From Candidatus Omnitrophota bacterium (GTDB taxonomy: Bacteria > Omnitrophota > Gorgyraeia > Gygaellales > Profunditerraquicolaceae): DNA of 6,735 bases. Positions 1 through 4,992 of this stretch are shown here, one piece after another (position 1 is the first letter of the stretch; every line of letters begins with the position of its first letter). The notes under the pieces are model-generated. The model was not told the origin of the DNA. It ran no database searches and was given only the letters and a program-made list of their open reading frames with translations. The stretch is from the NCBI GenBank assembly GCA_028711825.1, contig JAQTRM010000011.1, positions 5,300 to 12,034 on the forward strand, in the 5' to 3' direction. The position numbers and the translations under genes were made by a program.

Positions 1-198
1 TTGAATTTATACAAGAAGAATAAGCGTCAGAACCGCCAGGATCAGAAGGGCGGGATAATCTCTATCGAGATGCCGGTTTCCGTATCCAACATGATGTTAT
101 TTTGCAAGCATTGCGCCAAGCCCGTCCGGACGGGTTCAGCGGTTCTTAAAGACGGCGCTAAAACCAGGACTTGCAGGGTGTGTAAGGAAGCGATATAA
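1..198 (+). CDS. rplX: 50S ribosomal protein L24, 3' part (5' end outside window), zinc-ribbon form
   Basis: L24 is an early-assembling large-subunit protein that binds the 5' domain of 23S rRNA. The visible 65 codons are its C-terminal portion. The KKNKR segment, then KGGII at residues 16-20 and MPVSVSNMML at 24-33, match the family pattern of a basic stretch followed by GGI, E-x-P and S-N-V. The N-terminal KOW domain, roughly the first 40 residues, lies upstream of the window. The TTG at position 1 is therefore probably an internal leucine codon (aligned with the valine of the usual GVN motif), not the start. Two CxxC pairs (C35/C38 and C58/C61, numbered from the window edge) form a probable zinc ribbon. 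As I recall, Thermus L24 carries a similar pair, whereas the E. coli type lacks it. The gene ends with TAA, 64 bases before rplE. Confidence 0.93.
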   Translation: MNLYKKNKRQNRQDQKGGIISIEMPVSVSNMMLFCKHCAKPVRTGSAVLKDGAKTRTCRVCKEAI

Positions 199-262
199 AT
201 TCAGGGGCGTTAAGGGCAGGATAAAAGCAAATTATTATTAAAACAGGAAATTAAGGAAAAAA

Positions 263-820
263 ATGGTACCCAGATTATTAGAAAAATACCGCAATGAGAT
301 TGTTCCGAAGCTGATGGAAGATTTTAAGCTGAAGAATAAGATGGCTGTTCCCAAAATTGAAAAGATCGTGGTTAATATGGGGGTGGGGGAAGCGACGCAG
401 GATATTAAGGTGCTTGAAAAAGCGGTGGATGAATTAGGGGGTATTACAGGCCAGAAACCGCTTATCCGCAAGGCCAAGAAAGCGATTGCCAATTTCAAGG
501 TCCGCCAGGGGCAGTCGGTAGGGGCAAAGGTTACTTTAAGAAAAGCGATGATGTATGAGTTTATGGACCGCCTGTTGAATATTTCACTGCCGCGTATCCG
601 CGATTTCCGGGGTGTTTCTTACGACGCTTTCGATAAGGGGAACAATTATACCTTGGGCCTTACCGAACAGATCATTTTTCCCGAGATTGAATACGATAGA
701 ATTACCCGCACCCAGGGCATGGATATCACTTTTGTGATCAAGAACGCCAAAAGCGTTGAACAAGCCAGGGCTTTGTTGAGATATTTCGGAATGCCCTTTA
801 AAGAGAAGGAAGAAAAATAA
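263..820 (+). CDS. rplE: 50S ribosomal protein L5
   Basis: L5 sits in the central protuberance of the large subunit, where it binds 5S rRNA and contacts the P-site tRNA. The 185-residue length is normal for the family. Conserved blocks appear in order: KIEKIVVNMGVGEA at residues 31-44, GQKPLIRKAKKAIANFKVR at 63-81, the L5 core LPRIRDFRGVS at 109-119, NYTLGLTEQIIFPEI at 128-142, and GMDITFV at 152-158. It ends with the typical short LLRYFGMPF helix and an acidic/lysine tail. The ATG is chosen because AAGGA at 253-257 lies 5 bases upstream and the protein then starts like known L5. In E. coli the S8 repressor site overlaps this gene's start; here the 64-base spacer shows no comparable GC-rich hairpin. 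rpsN follows after 3 bases. Confidence 0.98.
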   Translation: MVPRLLEKYRNEIVPKLMEDFKLKNKMAVPKIEKIVVNMGVGEATQDIKVLEKAVDELGGITGQKPLIRKAKKAIANFKVRQGQSVGAKVTLRKAMMYEFMDRLLNISLPRIRDFRGVSYDAFDKGNNYTLGLTEQIIFPEIEYDRITRTQGMDITFVIKNAKSVEQARALLRYFGMPFKEKEEK

Positions 821-823
821 AAC

Positions 824-1009
824 ATGGCAAAGAATTCGCAGATTGCTAGATGGAAACGGCCGGCTAAATTTTCAACCCGTAAGCATAACCGCTGCTCGAT
901 ATGCGGCAGAAGCGGAGGGTATTTAAGAAGATTTCAGCTTTGCCGTATTTGTTTCAGGGAGCTGGTGTGGAAGGGTTTGATTCCGGGGGTTAAAAAAGCC
1001 AGCTGGTAG
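824..1009 (+). CDS. rpsN: 30S ribosomal protein S14, type Z (zinc-binding short form)
   Basis: S14 binds the head of the small subunit near the 3' major domain of 16S rRNA. This is the 61-residue short zinc version, as in Bacillus rpsN and Thermus, not the roughly 100-residue zinc-free form of E. coli. Its ligands are C24/C27 in the CSICGR motif and C40/C43 in the CRICFREL motif, and it ends in the family's typical KKASW. The ATG is 3 bases after the rplE stop. The purine-rich AGGAAG at 807-812, inside the end of rplE, can serve as ribosome binding site at about 11 bases, so translational coupling to rplE is likely. An 80-base spacer with a strong hairpin follows. Confidence 0.98.
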   Translation: MAKNSQIARWKRPAKFSTRKHNRCSICGRSGGYLRRFQLCRICFRELVWKGLIPGVKKASW

Positions 1010-1016
1010 GTTTTTT

Positions 1017-1052
1017 GCCGCCATCCGGGGACGGATGAATCCGGGAGGCGGC
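1017..1052 (+). promoter_or_regulatory. GC-rich hairpin in the rpsN-rpsH spacer
   Basis: GCCGCC at 1017-1022 pairs perfectly with GGCGGC at 1047-1052. Inside it, ATCCG at 1023-1027 pairs with CGGAT at 1032-1036 around the tetraloop GGGA, which fits the stable GNRA class. The remaining bases 1037-1046 would form an asymmetric internal bulge. This structure fills the centre of the 80-base gap upstream of rpsH. It is not followed by a T-run, so it is not an intrinsic terminator on the plus strand. It could act as an mRNA stability or processing element or as a ribosomal-protein binding site; neither function can be shown from sequence alone. Confidence 0.5.
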
Positions 1053-1089
1053 AGGTAAATTAATAAAAGATAAAAAATTCGGGGGTTAA

Positions 1090-1485
1090 ATGTCTAGGAC
1101 AGATTTAATAGCAGATGTATTTACGATTATCCGTAACGCGATCTTGATTAAAAAGGATACGGTGGATCTTCCGGCGTCCGGCAACATCAAGTCGATCATG
1201 GATATTCTTAAGAAAAACGAATATATCGATAATTATAAACTGGTGGAAGATAAAAAACAGGGTTTGATAAGGGTTTATTTGAAATATACCGCCGGGAAGT
1301 CTGCGATCCGCAATATAAAAAAGGTTTCTCGTCCCGGATTAAGGGTATATGTCAAAGGAAAGAAAGTCCCGGTTGTCCTGCGGGGCAGGGGTTTGGCGAT
1401 TGTTTCCACCTCTAAAGGCGTGATTACCGATAAAGAAGCGCGGGAATTAGGAGTGGGCGGAGAAGTTATCGGTTACGTTTGGTAA
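1090..1485 (+). CDS. rpsH: 30S ribosomal protein S8
   Basis: S8 binds helix 21 in the central domain of 16S rRNA and is a primary assembly protein. In E. coli it also represses the spc operon by binding its mRNA. The 131 residues match the family length. The N-terminal DLIADVFTIIRNA (residues 5-17) corresponds to the usual D-P-I-A-D-x-x-T-x-I-R-N-A block, with Leu replacing the common Pro. The middle KVSRPGLRVYV is at 78-88. The C-terminal rRNA-binding signature STSKGVITDKEAR is at 106-118, and the protein ends in GVGGEVIGYVW. The ATG is preceded by GGGGG at 1081-1085 with only 4 bases of spacing, a weak and closely placed ribosome binding site that may lower initiation or depend on the upstream hairpin. 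The TAA is followed by a structured 69-base spacer. Confidence 0.98.
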   Translation: MSRTDLIADVFTIIRNAILIKKDTVDLPASGNIKSIMDILKKNEYIDNYKLVEDKKQGLIRVYLKYTAGKSAIRNIKKVSRPGLRVYVKGKKVPVVLRGRGLAIVSTSKGVITDKEARELGVGGEVIGYVW

Positions 1486-1492
1486 TATACCT

Positions 1493-1541
1493 CTGGGTTC
1501 ACCCGGCCTAAAAGGAAACGGCCGGTGTACGTTTCTACGTA
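1493..1541 (+). promoter_or_regulatory. Cluster of hairpins, two mutually exclusive, in the rpsH-rplF spacer
   Basis: CCGGCC at 1503-1508 pairs perfectly with GGCCGG at 1520-1525 around an 11-base loop that contains a purine-rich AAAAGGAAA. An overlapping alternative pairs CTGGG at 1493-1497 with CCCGG at 1502-1506 (one T-G wobble) around TTCA. The two share bases 1502-1508, so both cannot form at once. A third small hairpin pairs TACGT at 1528-1532 with ACGTA at 1537-1541 and ends at the edge of the rplF ribosome binding site AAGGA (1542-1546). The arrangement could modulate rplF initiation, but this is inferred only from base complementarity. Confidence 0.4.
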
Positions 1542-1554
1542 AAGGAAAAAGCAA

Positions 1555-2100
1555 ATGTCTAGGATAGGAAAAAAACTGGTAATCATACCGAAAGAAGTTA
1601 AGGTTAACGTTAATGACGGGATAGTCCGCGTAGAAGGGCCGAAAGGTAAACTGGAACGGAAGTTGTCGGACCGCATCAGCCTGGAAATCAAGGAAGGGCA
1701 GCTTCTGGTAAAGCGTTTTACGGATACCAAGATTGATAAGTCCCTGCACGGGTTGTTCCGCGCGTTGATGGTGAATATGATTCACGGTGTTACGCAGGGA
1801 TATGTAAAAGAGCTTGAGATACAGGGGGTGGGTTTTAAGGCGTCTGTAGCGGGCAATAAACTGAATATGTCTTTAGGTTTTTCGCATCCTATCGATTATG
1901 TGATTCCCGCGGGAATCAAGGTTGAAACACCCAAGCCTACGCAGCTGGTGATTACCGGCATCGATAAGGAGCTGATCGGCGAGGTTGCCACCGAGATCCG
2001 CGCATTTTATCCTCCTGAACCATACAAGGGAAAAGGGATACGTTTTGTAGGAGAGCAGGTAAAGAAAAAGGTGGGAAAGGCACAGGCTACCGGTAAATAA
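1555..2100 (+). CDS. rplF: 50S ribosomal protein L6
   Basis: L6 is a two-domain large-subunit protein located near the base of the L7/L12 stalk and the GTPase-associated centre. It binds 23S rRNA and, in known systems, is needed in late assembly. At 181 residues it has normal size. The N-terminal domain starts MSRIGKK with PKEVKV following, and includes VEGPKGKL at residues 26-33 and LHGLFRAL at 64-71. The second domain has KELEIQGVGFKA at 85-96, LGFSHPIDY at 107-115, and the L6 signature PPEPYKGKGIR at 153-163, then a basic tail. The ATG is supported by AAGGA at 1542-1546, 8 bases upstream. rplR begins one base after the TAA. Confidence 0.98.
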   Translation: MSRIGKKLVIIPKEVKVNVNDGIVRVEGPKGKLERKLSDRISLEIKEGQLLVKRFTDTKIDKSLHGLFRALMVNMIHGVTQGYVKELEIQGVGFKASVAGNKLNMSLGFSHPIDYVIPAGIKVETPKPTQLVITGIDKELIGEVATEIRAFYPPEPYKGKGIRFVGEQVKKKVGKAQATGK

Positions 2101-2101
2101 A

Positions 2102-2461
2102 ATGAGAAAAAAAGAAGAATTAAGACTTAAAAGGCATAAGAGGCTTAAACTGAAGATGTTCGGCACGGCGGAAAAACCCCGCCTGGTGGTGCATCGTTCA
2201 CTGAAAAATATTTCAGCACAGGTGGTTGATGATTCCGCGGGGAAGGTTTTGTTTTCCCTTTCCACCAAGGATAAGTTGTTGAAGCAGAAGTTCGGCAGCG
2301 CGGGAAATATCAAGTCTTCGGAATTATTCGGTGAAATGTTTTCCCAGGTTGCCAAGGAAAAAGGAATAAGCAAGGTAATTTTTGACCGGGCAGGGTATCT
2401 TTATCACGGCAGGGTTAAATCTTTTGCCGAGTCTTTAAGAAAAGGCGGAATGGAGTTTTAA
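2102..2461 (+). CDS. rplR: 50S ribosomal protein L18
   Basis: L18 binds 5S rRNA and, with L5, anchors it in the central protuberance. The 119-residue length is usual. There is a basic N-terminal arm (residues 1-18), then KPRLVVHRSLKNISAQVVDD at 25-44. The family usually has NIYAQ, so Ser replaces Tyr here. The C-terminal block IFDRAGYLYHGRVKSFAESLRKGGMEF at 93-119 is diagnostic. Start and stop of the neighbours read TAA-A-ATG, and no good Shine-Dalgarno sequence lies 5-12 bases upstream. I infer that ribosomes finishing rplF re-initiate here, which would keep L6 and L18 output matched. Confidence 0.97.
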   Translation: MRKKEELRLKRHKRLKLKMFGTAEKPRLVVHRSLKNISAQVVDDSAGKVLFSLSTKDKLLKQKFGSAGNIKSSELFGEMFSQVAKEKGISKVIFDRAGYLYHGRVKSFAESLRKGGMEF

Positions 2462-2464
2462 ATT

Positions 2465-2551
2465 ATGTTCTCCTTCGCCGTTAAATATTTAAACGATGAT
2501 GTGGCTTCGGAGGAACTATTTCTGCGAAGCTTTACCGAAACCCTAGATTAG
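2465..2551 (+). CDS. Possible 28-codon small ORF between rplR and rpsE (unrecognised)
   Basis: An ATG at 2465 opens a 28-residue frame beginning MFSFAVKYLNDD and ending FLRSFTETLD before TAG at 2549-2551. TGGAG at 2451-2455, inside the end of rplR, lies 9 bases upstream, a good ribosome-binding distance. The stop codon overlaps the AGGAG ribosome binding site of rpsE (2550-2554), the arrangement expected for a coupling or leader peptide. It shows no similarity to L30 or any family I recognise. An open frame of 28 codons is easily expected by chance, and the same bases form the hairpin described separately, so this is a candidate only. Confidence 0.25.
   Translation: MFSFAVKYLNDDVASEELFLRSFTETLD
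2504..2530 (+). promoter_or_regulatory. Hairpin in the rplR-rpsE spacer, with an alternative pairing
   Basis: GCTTCG at 2504-2509 pairs perfectly with CGAAGC at 2525-2530. After one G-G mismatch the stem continues, AGGAA at 2511-2515 with TTTCT at 2519-2523 (one G-T wobble), closed by the loop CTA. The left arm can instead pair TTCGG (2506-2510) with CCGAA (2535-2539), a competing 5-base-pair stem. The structure ends about 20 bases before the rpsE ribosome binding site, and no T-run follows. It may affect mRNA stability or rpsE initiation. Confidence 0.45.
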
Positions 2552-2561
2552 GAGCGTAGCA
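2550..2561 (+). promoter_or_regulatory. rpsE ribosome binding site, copy 1 of a repeated 12-base leader
   Basis: AGGAGCGTAGCA carries a full AGGAG Shine-Dalgarno core. After one further base and an A comes the rpsE ATG, giving 9 bases of spacing. The identical 12 bases, followed by one variable base and AATG, occur in front of adk at 4979-4990. This site fixes ATG 2564 as the rpsE start in preference to the later in-frame ATG at 2573. Confidence 0.8.
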
Positions 2562-2563
2562 GA

Positions 2564-3016
2564 ATGCGTGAAATGAATATTGGCCAGCAATCGGATTTGA
2601 TCGAGAAAGTTATCAGTATTAACCGCGTTACCAAAGTTACCAAGGGAGGCAAAAAGCTGCACTTTAGCGCCCTGGTAGTGGTTGGGGATACTAAGGGCAG
2701 GGTAGGTTATGCTTTGGATAAGGCGAATGAAGTCGCCGAAGCGATCAAGAAGTCCCTTACCAAGGCCAAAAAAAGTCTTTTTAAAGTGCCTTTAGAGGGT
2801 TCTACCATCCCGCATGAAGTGATCGGCAGGTTCGGAGCGGCTTCGGTGATGCTGAAGCCTGCTTCTGAAGGTACCGGAGTTATTGCCGCCGGAGCGGTGC
2901 GTGCGGTCTGCGAAGCCGCCGGAATCAAAGATATCCTGACCAAGTGTTTAAAATCCAATAACCCGATTAACGTCATTAAGGCTACGGTCCAGGGGTTAAA
3001 AGACCTGAAAACTTGA
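2564..3016 (+). CDS. rpsE: 30S ribosomal protein S5
   Basis: S5 lies at the mRNA entry side of the small subunit and affects decoding accuracy; with S3 and S4 it forms the mRNA helicase region in E. coli. The 150 residues are slightly short for the family. The N-terminal double-stranded-RNA-binding-like domain carries NRVTKVTKGGKKLHFSALVVVGD at residues 20-42 and GRVGYALDKANEV at 45-57. The C-terminal domain contains IPHEVIGRFGAASVMLKPASEGTGVIAAGAVRAVCEAAGIKDILTK, typical of S5. The usual G-x-G before the KA pair is replaced: Ala50 and Asp52 stand where glycines are common. The start has a strong AGGAG site. Downstream, where rpmD (L30) normally follows, there is only a 63-base spacer. Confidence 0.98.
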   Translation: MREMNIGQQSDLIEKVISINRVTKVTKGGKKLHFSALVVVGDTKGRVGYALDKANEVAEAIKKSLTKAKKSLFKVPLEGSTIPHEVIGRFGAASVMLKPASEGTGVIAAGAVRAVCEAAGIKDILTKCLKSNNPINVIKATVQGLKDLKT

Positions 3017-3067
3017 GATTCTTATCCCGGGCATAGCGTTTGAAAGTTTTGAGCGGTTAAATAAAGA

Positions 3068-3073
3068 AGAGGA
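3068..3073 (+). promoter_or_regulatory. Ribosome binding site that supports the long rplO start
   Basis: AGAGGA lies 6 bases before the GTG at 3080, and the frame is closed by a stop at 3062-3064, so GTG 3080 is the furthest upstream start with a good signal. It favours the 186-residue L15 over a 145-residue form from TTG at 3203, which has only a weaker AAAGG about 5 bases ahead of it. Confidence 0.7.
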
Positions 3074-3079
3074 CTTAAG

Positions 3080-3640
3080 GTGAAAGAGAAAAAAACTGCG
3101 GTAAAAAAGACGACAGTAAAGGTAAAAGCTAATAAAGAAACGCAGGCTGTTAAAACTCCTAAAGTTAAAGAGAGTGTTACAGCGCAGCCCGCAAAGGTTT
3201 CTTTGTTTAATTTAAAGAGCCCTTACGGCAGCAGAAAAAAAAGAAAACTTCTTGGAAGGGGTTCGGGTTCCGGACACGGCAAGACTTCTACCCGGGGCAG
3301 CAAGGGGCAGACTTCCCGCGCGGGCAGGCATTTTTACCTGGGGTTTGAAGGAGGGCAGTCTCCTTTGATCCGCAAGATGCCTAAACGTGGTTTCGTGAGT
3401 AATTTCAGGAAAGTTTATCAGATCGTTAATCTCGGGGATCTGGAGCGGATCAATGAAGCTACGATTACGCCGCTTATTTTGAAAAAGAGCGGTCTTATCC
3501 GCGACGATTCCGCTCCGGTAAAGATTTTGGGTAACGGTTCGATTAAGAAAGCCGCGACCGTTCAGGCTCACGCTTTTTCCAAAAGCGCTTCTGAAGGTAT
3601 CGTAAACGCAGGCGGAAAAGCAGAAATTATAAATGTTTAA
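3080..3640 (+). CDS. rplO: 50S ribosomal protein L15 with a lysine-rich N-terminal extension
   Basis: L15 is a late-assembling large-subunit protein whose extended N-terminal arm penetrates 23S rRNA. The conserved body starts around residue 41: LFNLKSPYGSRKKRKLLGRG, then GSGHGKTSTRGSKGQTSR (63-80), FEGGQSPLIRKMPKRGF (89-105) and, near the end, VKILGNGSIKKAATVQAHAFSKSASEGIVNAGG. Typical L15 is about 145 residues. This one reads 186 because about 40 extra residues rich in Lys, Thr, Val and Ala precede the core, with no predicted fold. The GTG start is supported by AGAGGA at 3068-3073. An in-frame TTG at 3203 (codon 42) would give exactly the classical length, so a shorter product is a real alternative. 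The last 8 bases overlap secY. Confidence 0.96.
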   Translation: MKEKKTAVKKTTVKVKANKETQAVKTPKVKESVTAQPAKVSLFNLKSPYGSRKKRKLLGRGSGSGHGKTSTRGSKGQTSRAGRHFYLGFEGGQSPLIRKMPKRGFVSNFRKVYQIVNLGDLERINEATITPLILKKSGLIRDDSAPVKILGNGSIKKAATVQAHAFSKSASEGIVNAGGKAEIINV

Positions 3641-4979
3641 CGCCCTAATCAACGCTTTTAAAATCCCGGATTTAAAAAGAAGATTAATTATCACCGGGGC
3701 GTTGATCGCGGTTTACCGGGTGGGTTGTTATATTCCTACTCCCGGAATCGACGGGGCCGCTTTAGCGGATTTTTTTAACCGTATTTCCCAGACTCAGGGC
3801 GGCACGCTCTTTGGCATCATTAATATGTTCTCCGGAGGCGCAATGGAACGTTTGACGATCTTTGCCCTGGGGATCATGCCGTATATTTCGTCTTCGATTA
3901 TTATGCAGCTTCTCACCGCGGTAATCCCGGCTTTCGAGAAGATGGCTAAGGAAGGGAAAGCCGGTTATGAAAAAATAAACCAGTATACCCGGTACGGCAC
4001 GGTTTTGCTTTCGGTGGTGCAGTCTTATTTTATTGCTCTTTGGCTTGAGAACCCGGCGCGTTTTGAGGGGTTGCAGATTGTAATGAATCCGGGGTGGGGA
4101 TTCAGAATTCTCACGGTGCTGACTCTTACTACCGGGACGATATTTATCATGTGGCTTGGCGAACAGATCCAGGAGAGAGGGATCGGCAACGGGATATCCC
4201 TGGTGATTACCGCCGGTATTATTTCCCGGATCCCTACTGCCTTTAACCAGCTGTTTGTCCTGATTTCACCTTTTGCCCCAAGCCGCAGGCAGATCCAGCC
4301 GATTACCCTGTTGATCATGGCGGTTTTGCTGGCGGGTGTGGTTTTTTCGGTAATTTTAATTACCCAAGGCGTAAGGAAAATCCCGGTGCAATATGCCCGG
4401 AGAATTGTAGGAAGGAAGATTTACGGCGGACAGAGCACATATATTCCGCTGAAGGTTGATACTTCCGGTGTTATCGCGATTATCTTCGCTCAGTCGATAA
4501 TCCTGTTCCCGGCTACTCTGGCTTCTTTTATCCCGAATCCCGGTTTTCAGCGGTTTGCCCAAAGCCTGATCCGGGGGCAAGTGCTTTATTCGGTAGTTTA
4601 CGCTTTACTGATAATTTTCTTTTGCTATTTTTATACCGCTATTGTTTTTAACCCGAACGACCTATCGGAGAACATGAAAAAATACGGCGGGTTTATCCCC
4701 GGCATACGTCCCGGGGCGCCGACCGCGGAATTCCTGGATTTTGTAATGACCCGTATTACGCTGGCAGGAGCGAGTTTTATCGCGGTAATCGCGATTTTTC
4801 CGGATTTTATCATGGCCTGGCTTAAAGTCCCTTACCTGGTGGCTTCGTTCTTCGGCGGAACCGGGATCCTGATCATCGTGGGAGTTATGCTGGATACCTT
4901 AAAGCAAATTGAGTCCCATTTACTGACGCACCATTACGAAGGTTTTATTAAAAGCGGTCAAATCAAAGGAAGAAGATAA
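3633..4979 (+). CDS. secY: Preprotein translocase channel subunit SecY
   Basis: SecY forms the protein-conducting channel of the inner membrane with SecE and SecG, opening across the membrane and sideways into the bilayer. The 448-residue protein shows the expected ten hydrophobic segments. Landmarks in order: the first transmembrane helix and IPTPGID (34-40); the plug and second-helix region FGIINMFSGGAMERLTIFALGIMPYISSSIIMQLL; the loop KEGKAGYEKINQYTRYGT; GIGNGISLVI; the cytoplasmic loop RKIPVQYARRIVGRKIYGGQSTYIPLKV (from residue 248), which contacts ribosome and SecA; and GGFIPGIRPG with Arg359, matching the functionally critical arginine (R357 in E. coli). It ends with GTGILIIVGVMLDTLKQIESHLL and a basic tail. 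The ATG lies within the rplO end (8-base overlap) and lacks a good nearby Shine-Dalgarno site, suggesting coupling to rplO. Confidence 0.98.
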   Translation: MFNALINAFKIPDLKRRLIITGALIAVYRVGCYIPTPGIDGAALADFFNRISQTQGGTLFGIINMFSGGAMERLTIFALGIMPYISSSIIMQLLTAVIPAFEKMAKEGKAGYEKINQYTRYGTVLLSVVQSYFIALWLENPARFEGLQIVMNPGWGFRILTVLTLTTGTIFIMWLGEQIQERGIGNGISLVITAGIISRIPTAFNQLFVLISPFAPSRRQIQPITLLIMAVLLAGVVFSVILITQGVRKIPVQYARRIVGRKIYGGQSTYIPLKVDTSGVIAIIFAQSIILFPATLASFIPNPGFQRFAQSLIRGQVLYSVVYALLIIFFCYFYTAIVFNPNDLSENMKKYGGFIPGIRPGAPTAEFLDFVMTRITLAGASFIAVIAIFPDFIMAWLKVPYLVASFFGGTGILIIVGVMLDTLKQIESHLLTHHYEGFIKSGQIKGRR

Positions 4980-4990
4980 GGAGCGTAGCA
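4979..4990 (+). promoter_or_regulatory. adk ribosome binding site, copy 2 of the repeated 12-base leader
   Basis: AGGAGCGTAGCA begins on the last base of the secY stop codon and is followed by TA and the adk ATG. Core (AGGAG) and 9-base spacing are the same as in front of rpsE at 2550-2561. Twelve identical bases at two initiation sites of otherwise unrelated genes exceed what a Shine-Dalgarno core alone requires. Confidence 0.8.
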
Positions 4991-4992
4991 TA

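Noticed and set aside
199..262. rplX-rplE spacer as an E. coli-like S8 repressor site
   Set aside because: I found no stable stem with the expected internal-loop layout; it is mostly A-rich sequence and the rplE ribosome binding site.
992..1016. A6 tract, short G/C core and T6 tract at the end of rpsN, resembling a terminator
   Set aside because: Only two G-C pairs (with a bulge) hold the stem, the rest is A-T, and clearly co-transcribed ribosomal genes follow directly. The strong hairpin comes after the T-run, not before it.
1090..1565. Identical ATGTCTAGGA at the starts of rpsH and rplF, considered as a repeat
   Set aside because: Both proteins begin Met-Ser-Arg by family convention, so shared codon choice explains the match. 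The upstream bases differ.
1873..2373. 166-residue open frame on the minus strand across rplF and rplR
   Set aside because: It crosses two certain genes antisense, with no family resemblance and no fitting operon context.
2479..2495. AT-rich near-palindrome in the rplR-rpsE spacer, considered as an operator or promoter element
   Set aside because: The pairing is weak with one bulge, and no -35/-10 pair with sensible spacing is visible. In AT-rich spacer such a palindrome is unremarkable.
3212..3694. 160-residue open frame on the minus strand across rplO and the start of secY
   Set aside because: It lies opposite strongly conserved coding sequence, has no recognisable domain, and is explained as a shadow of rplO codon use.
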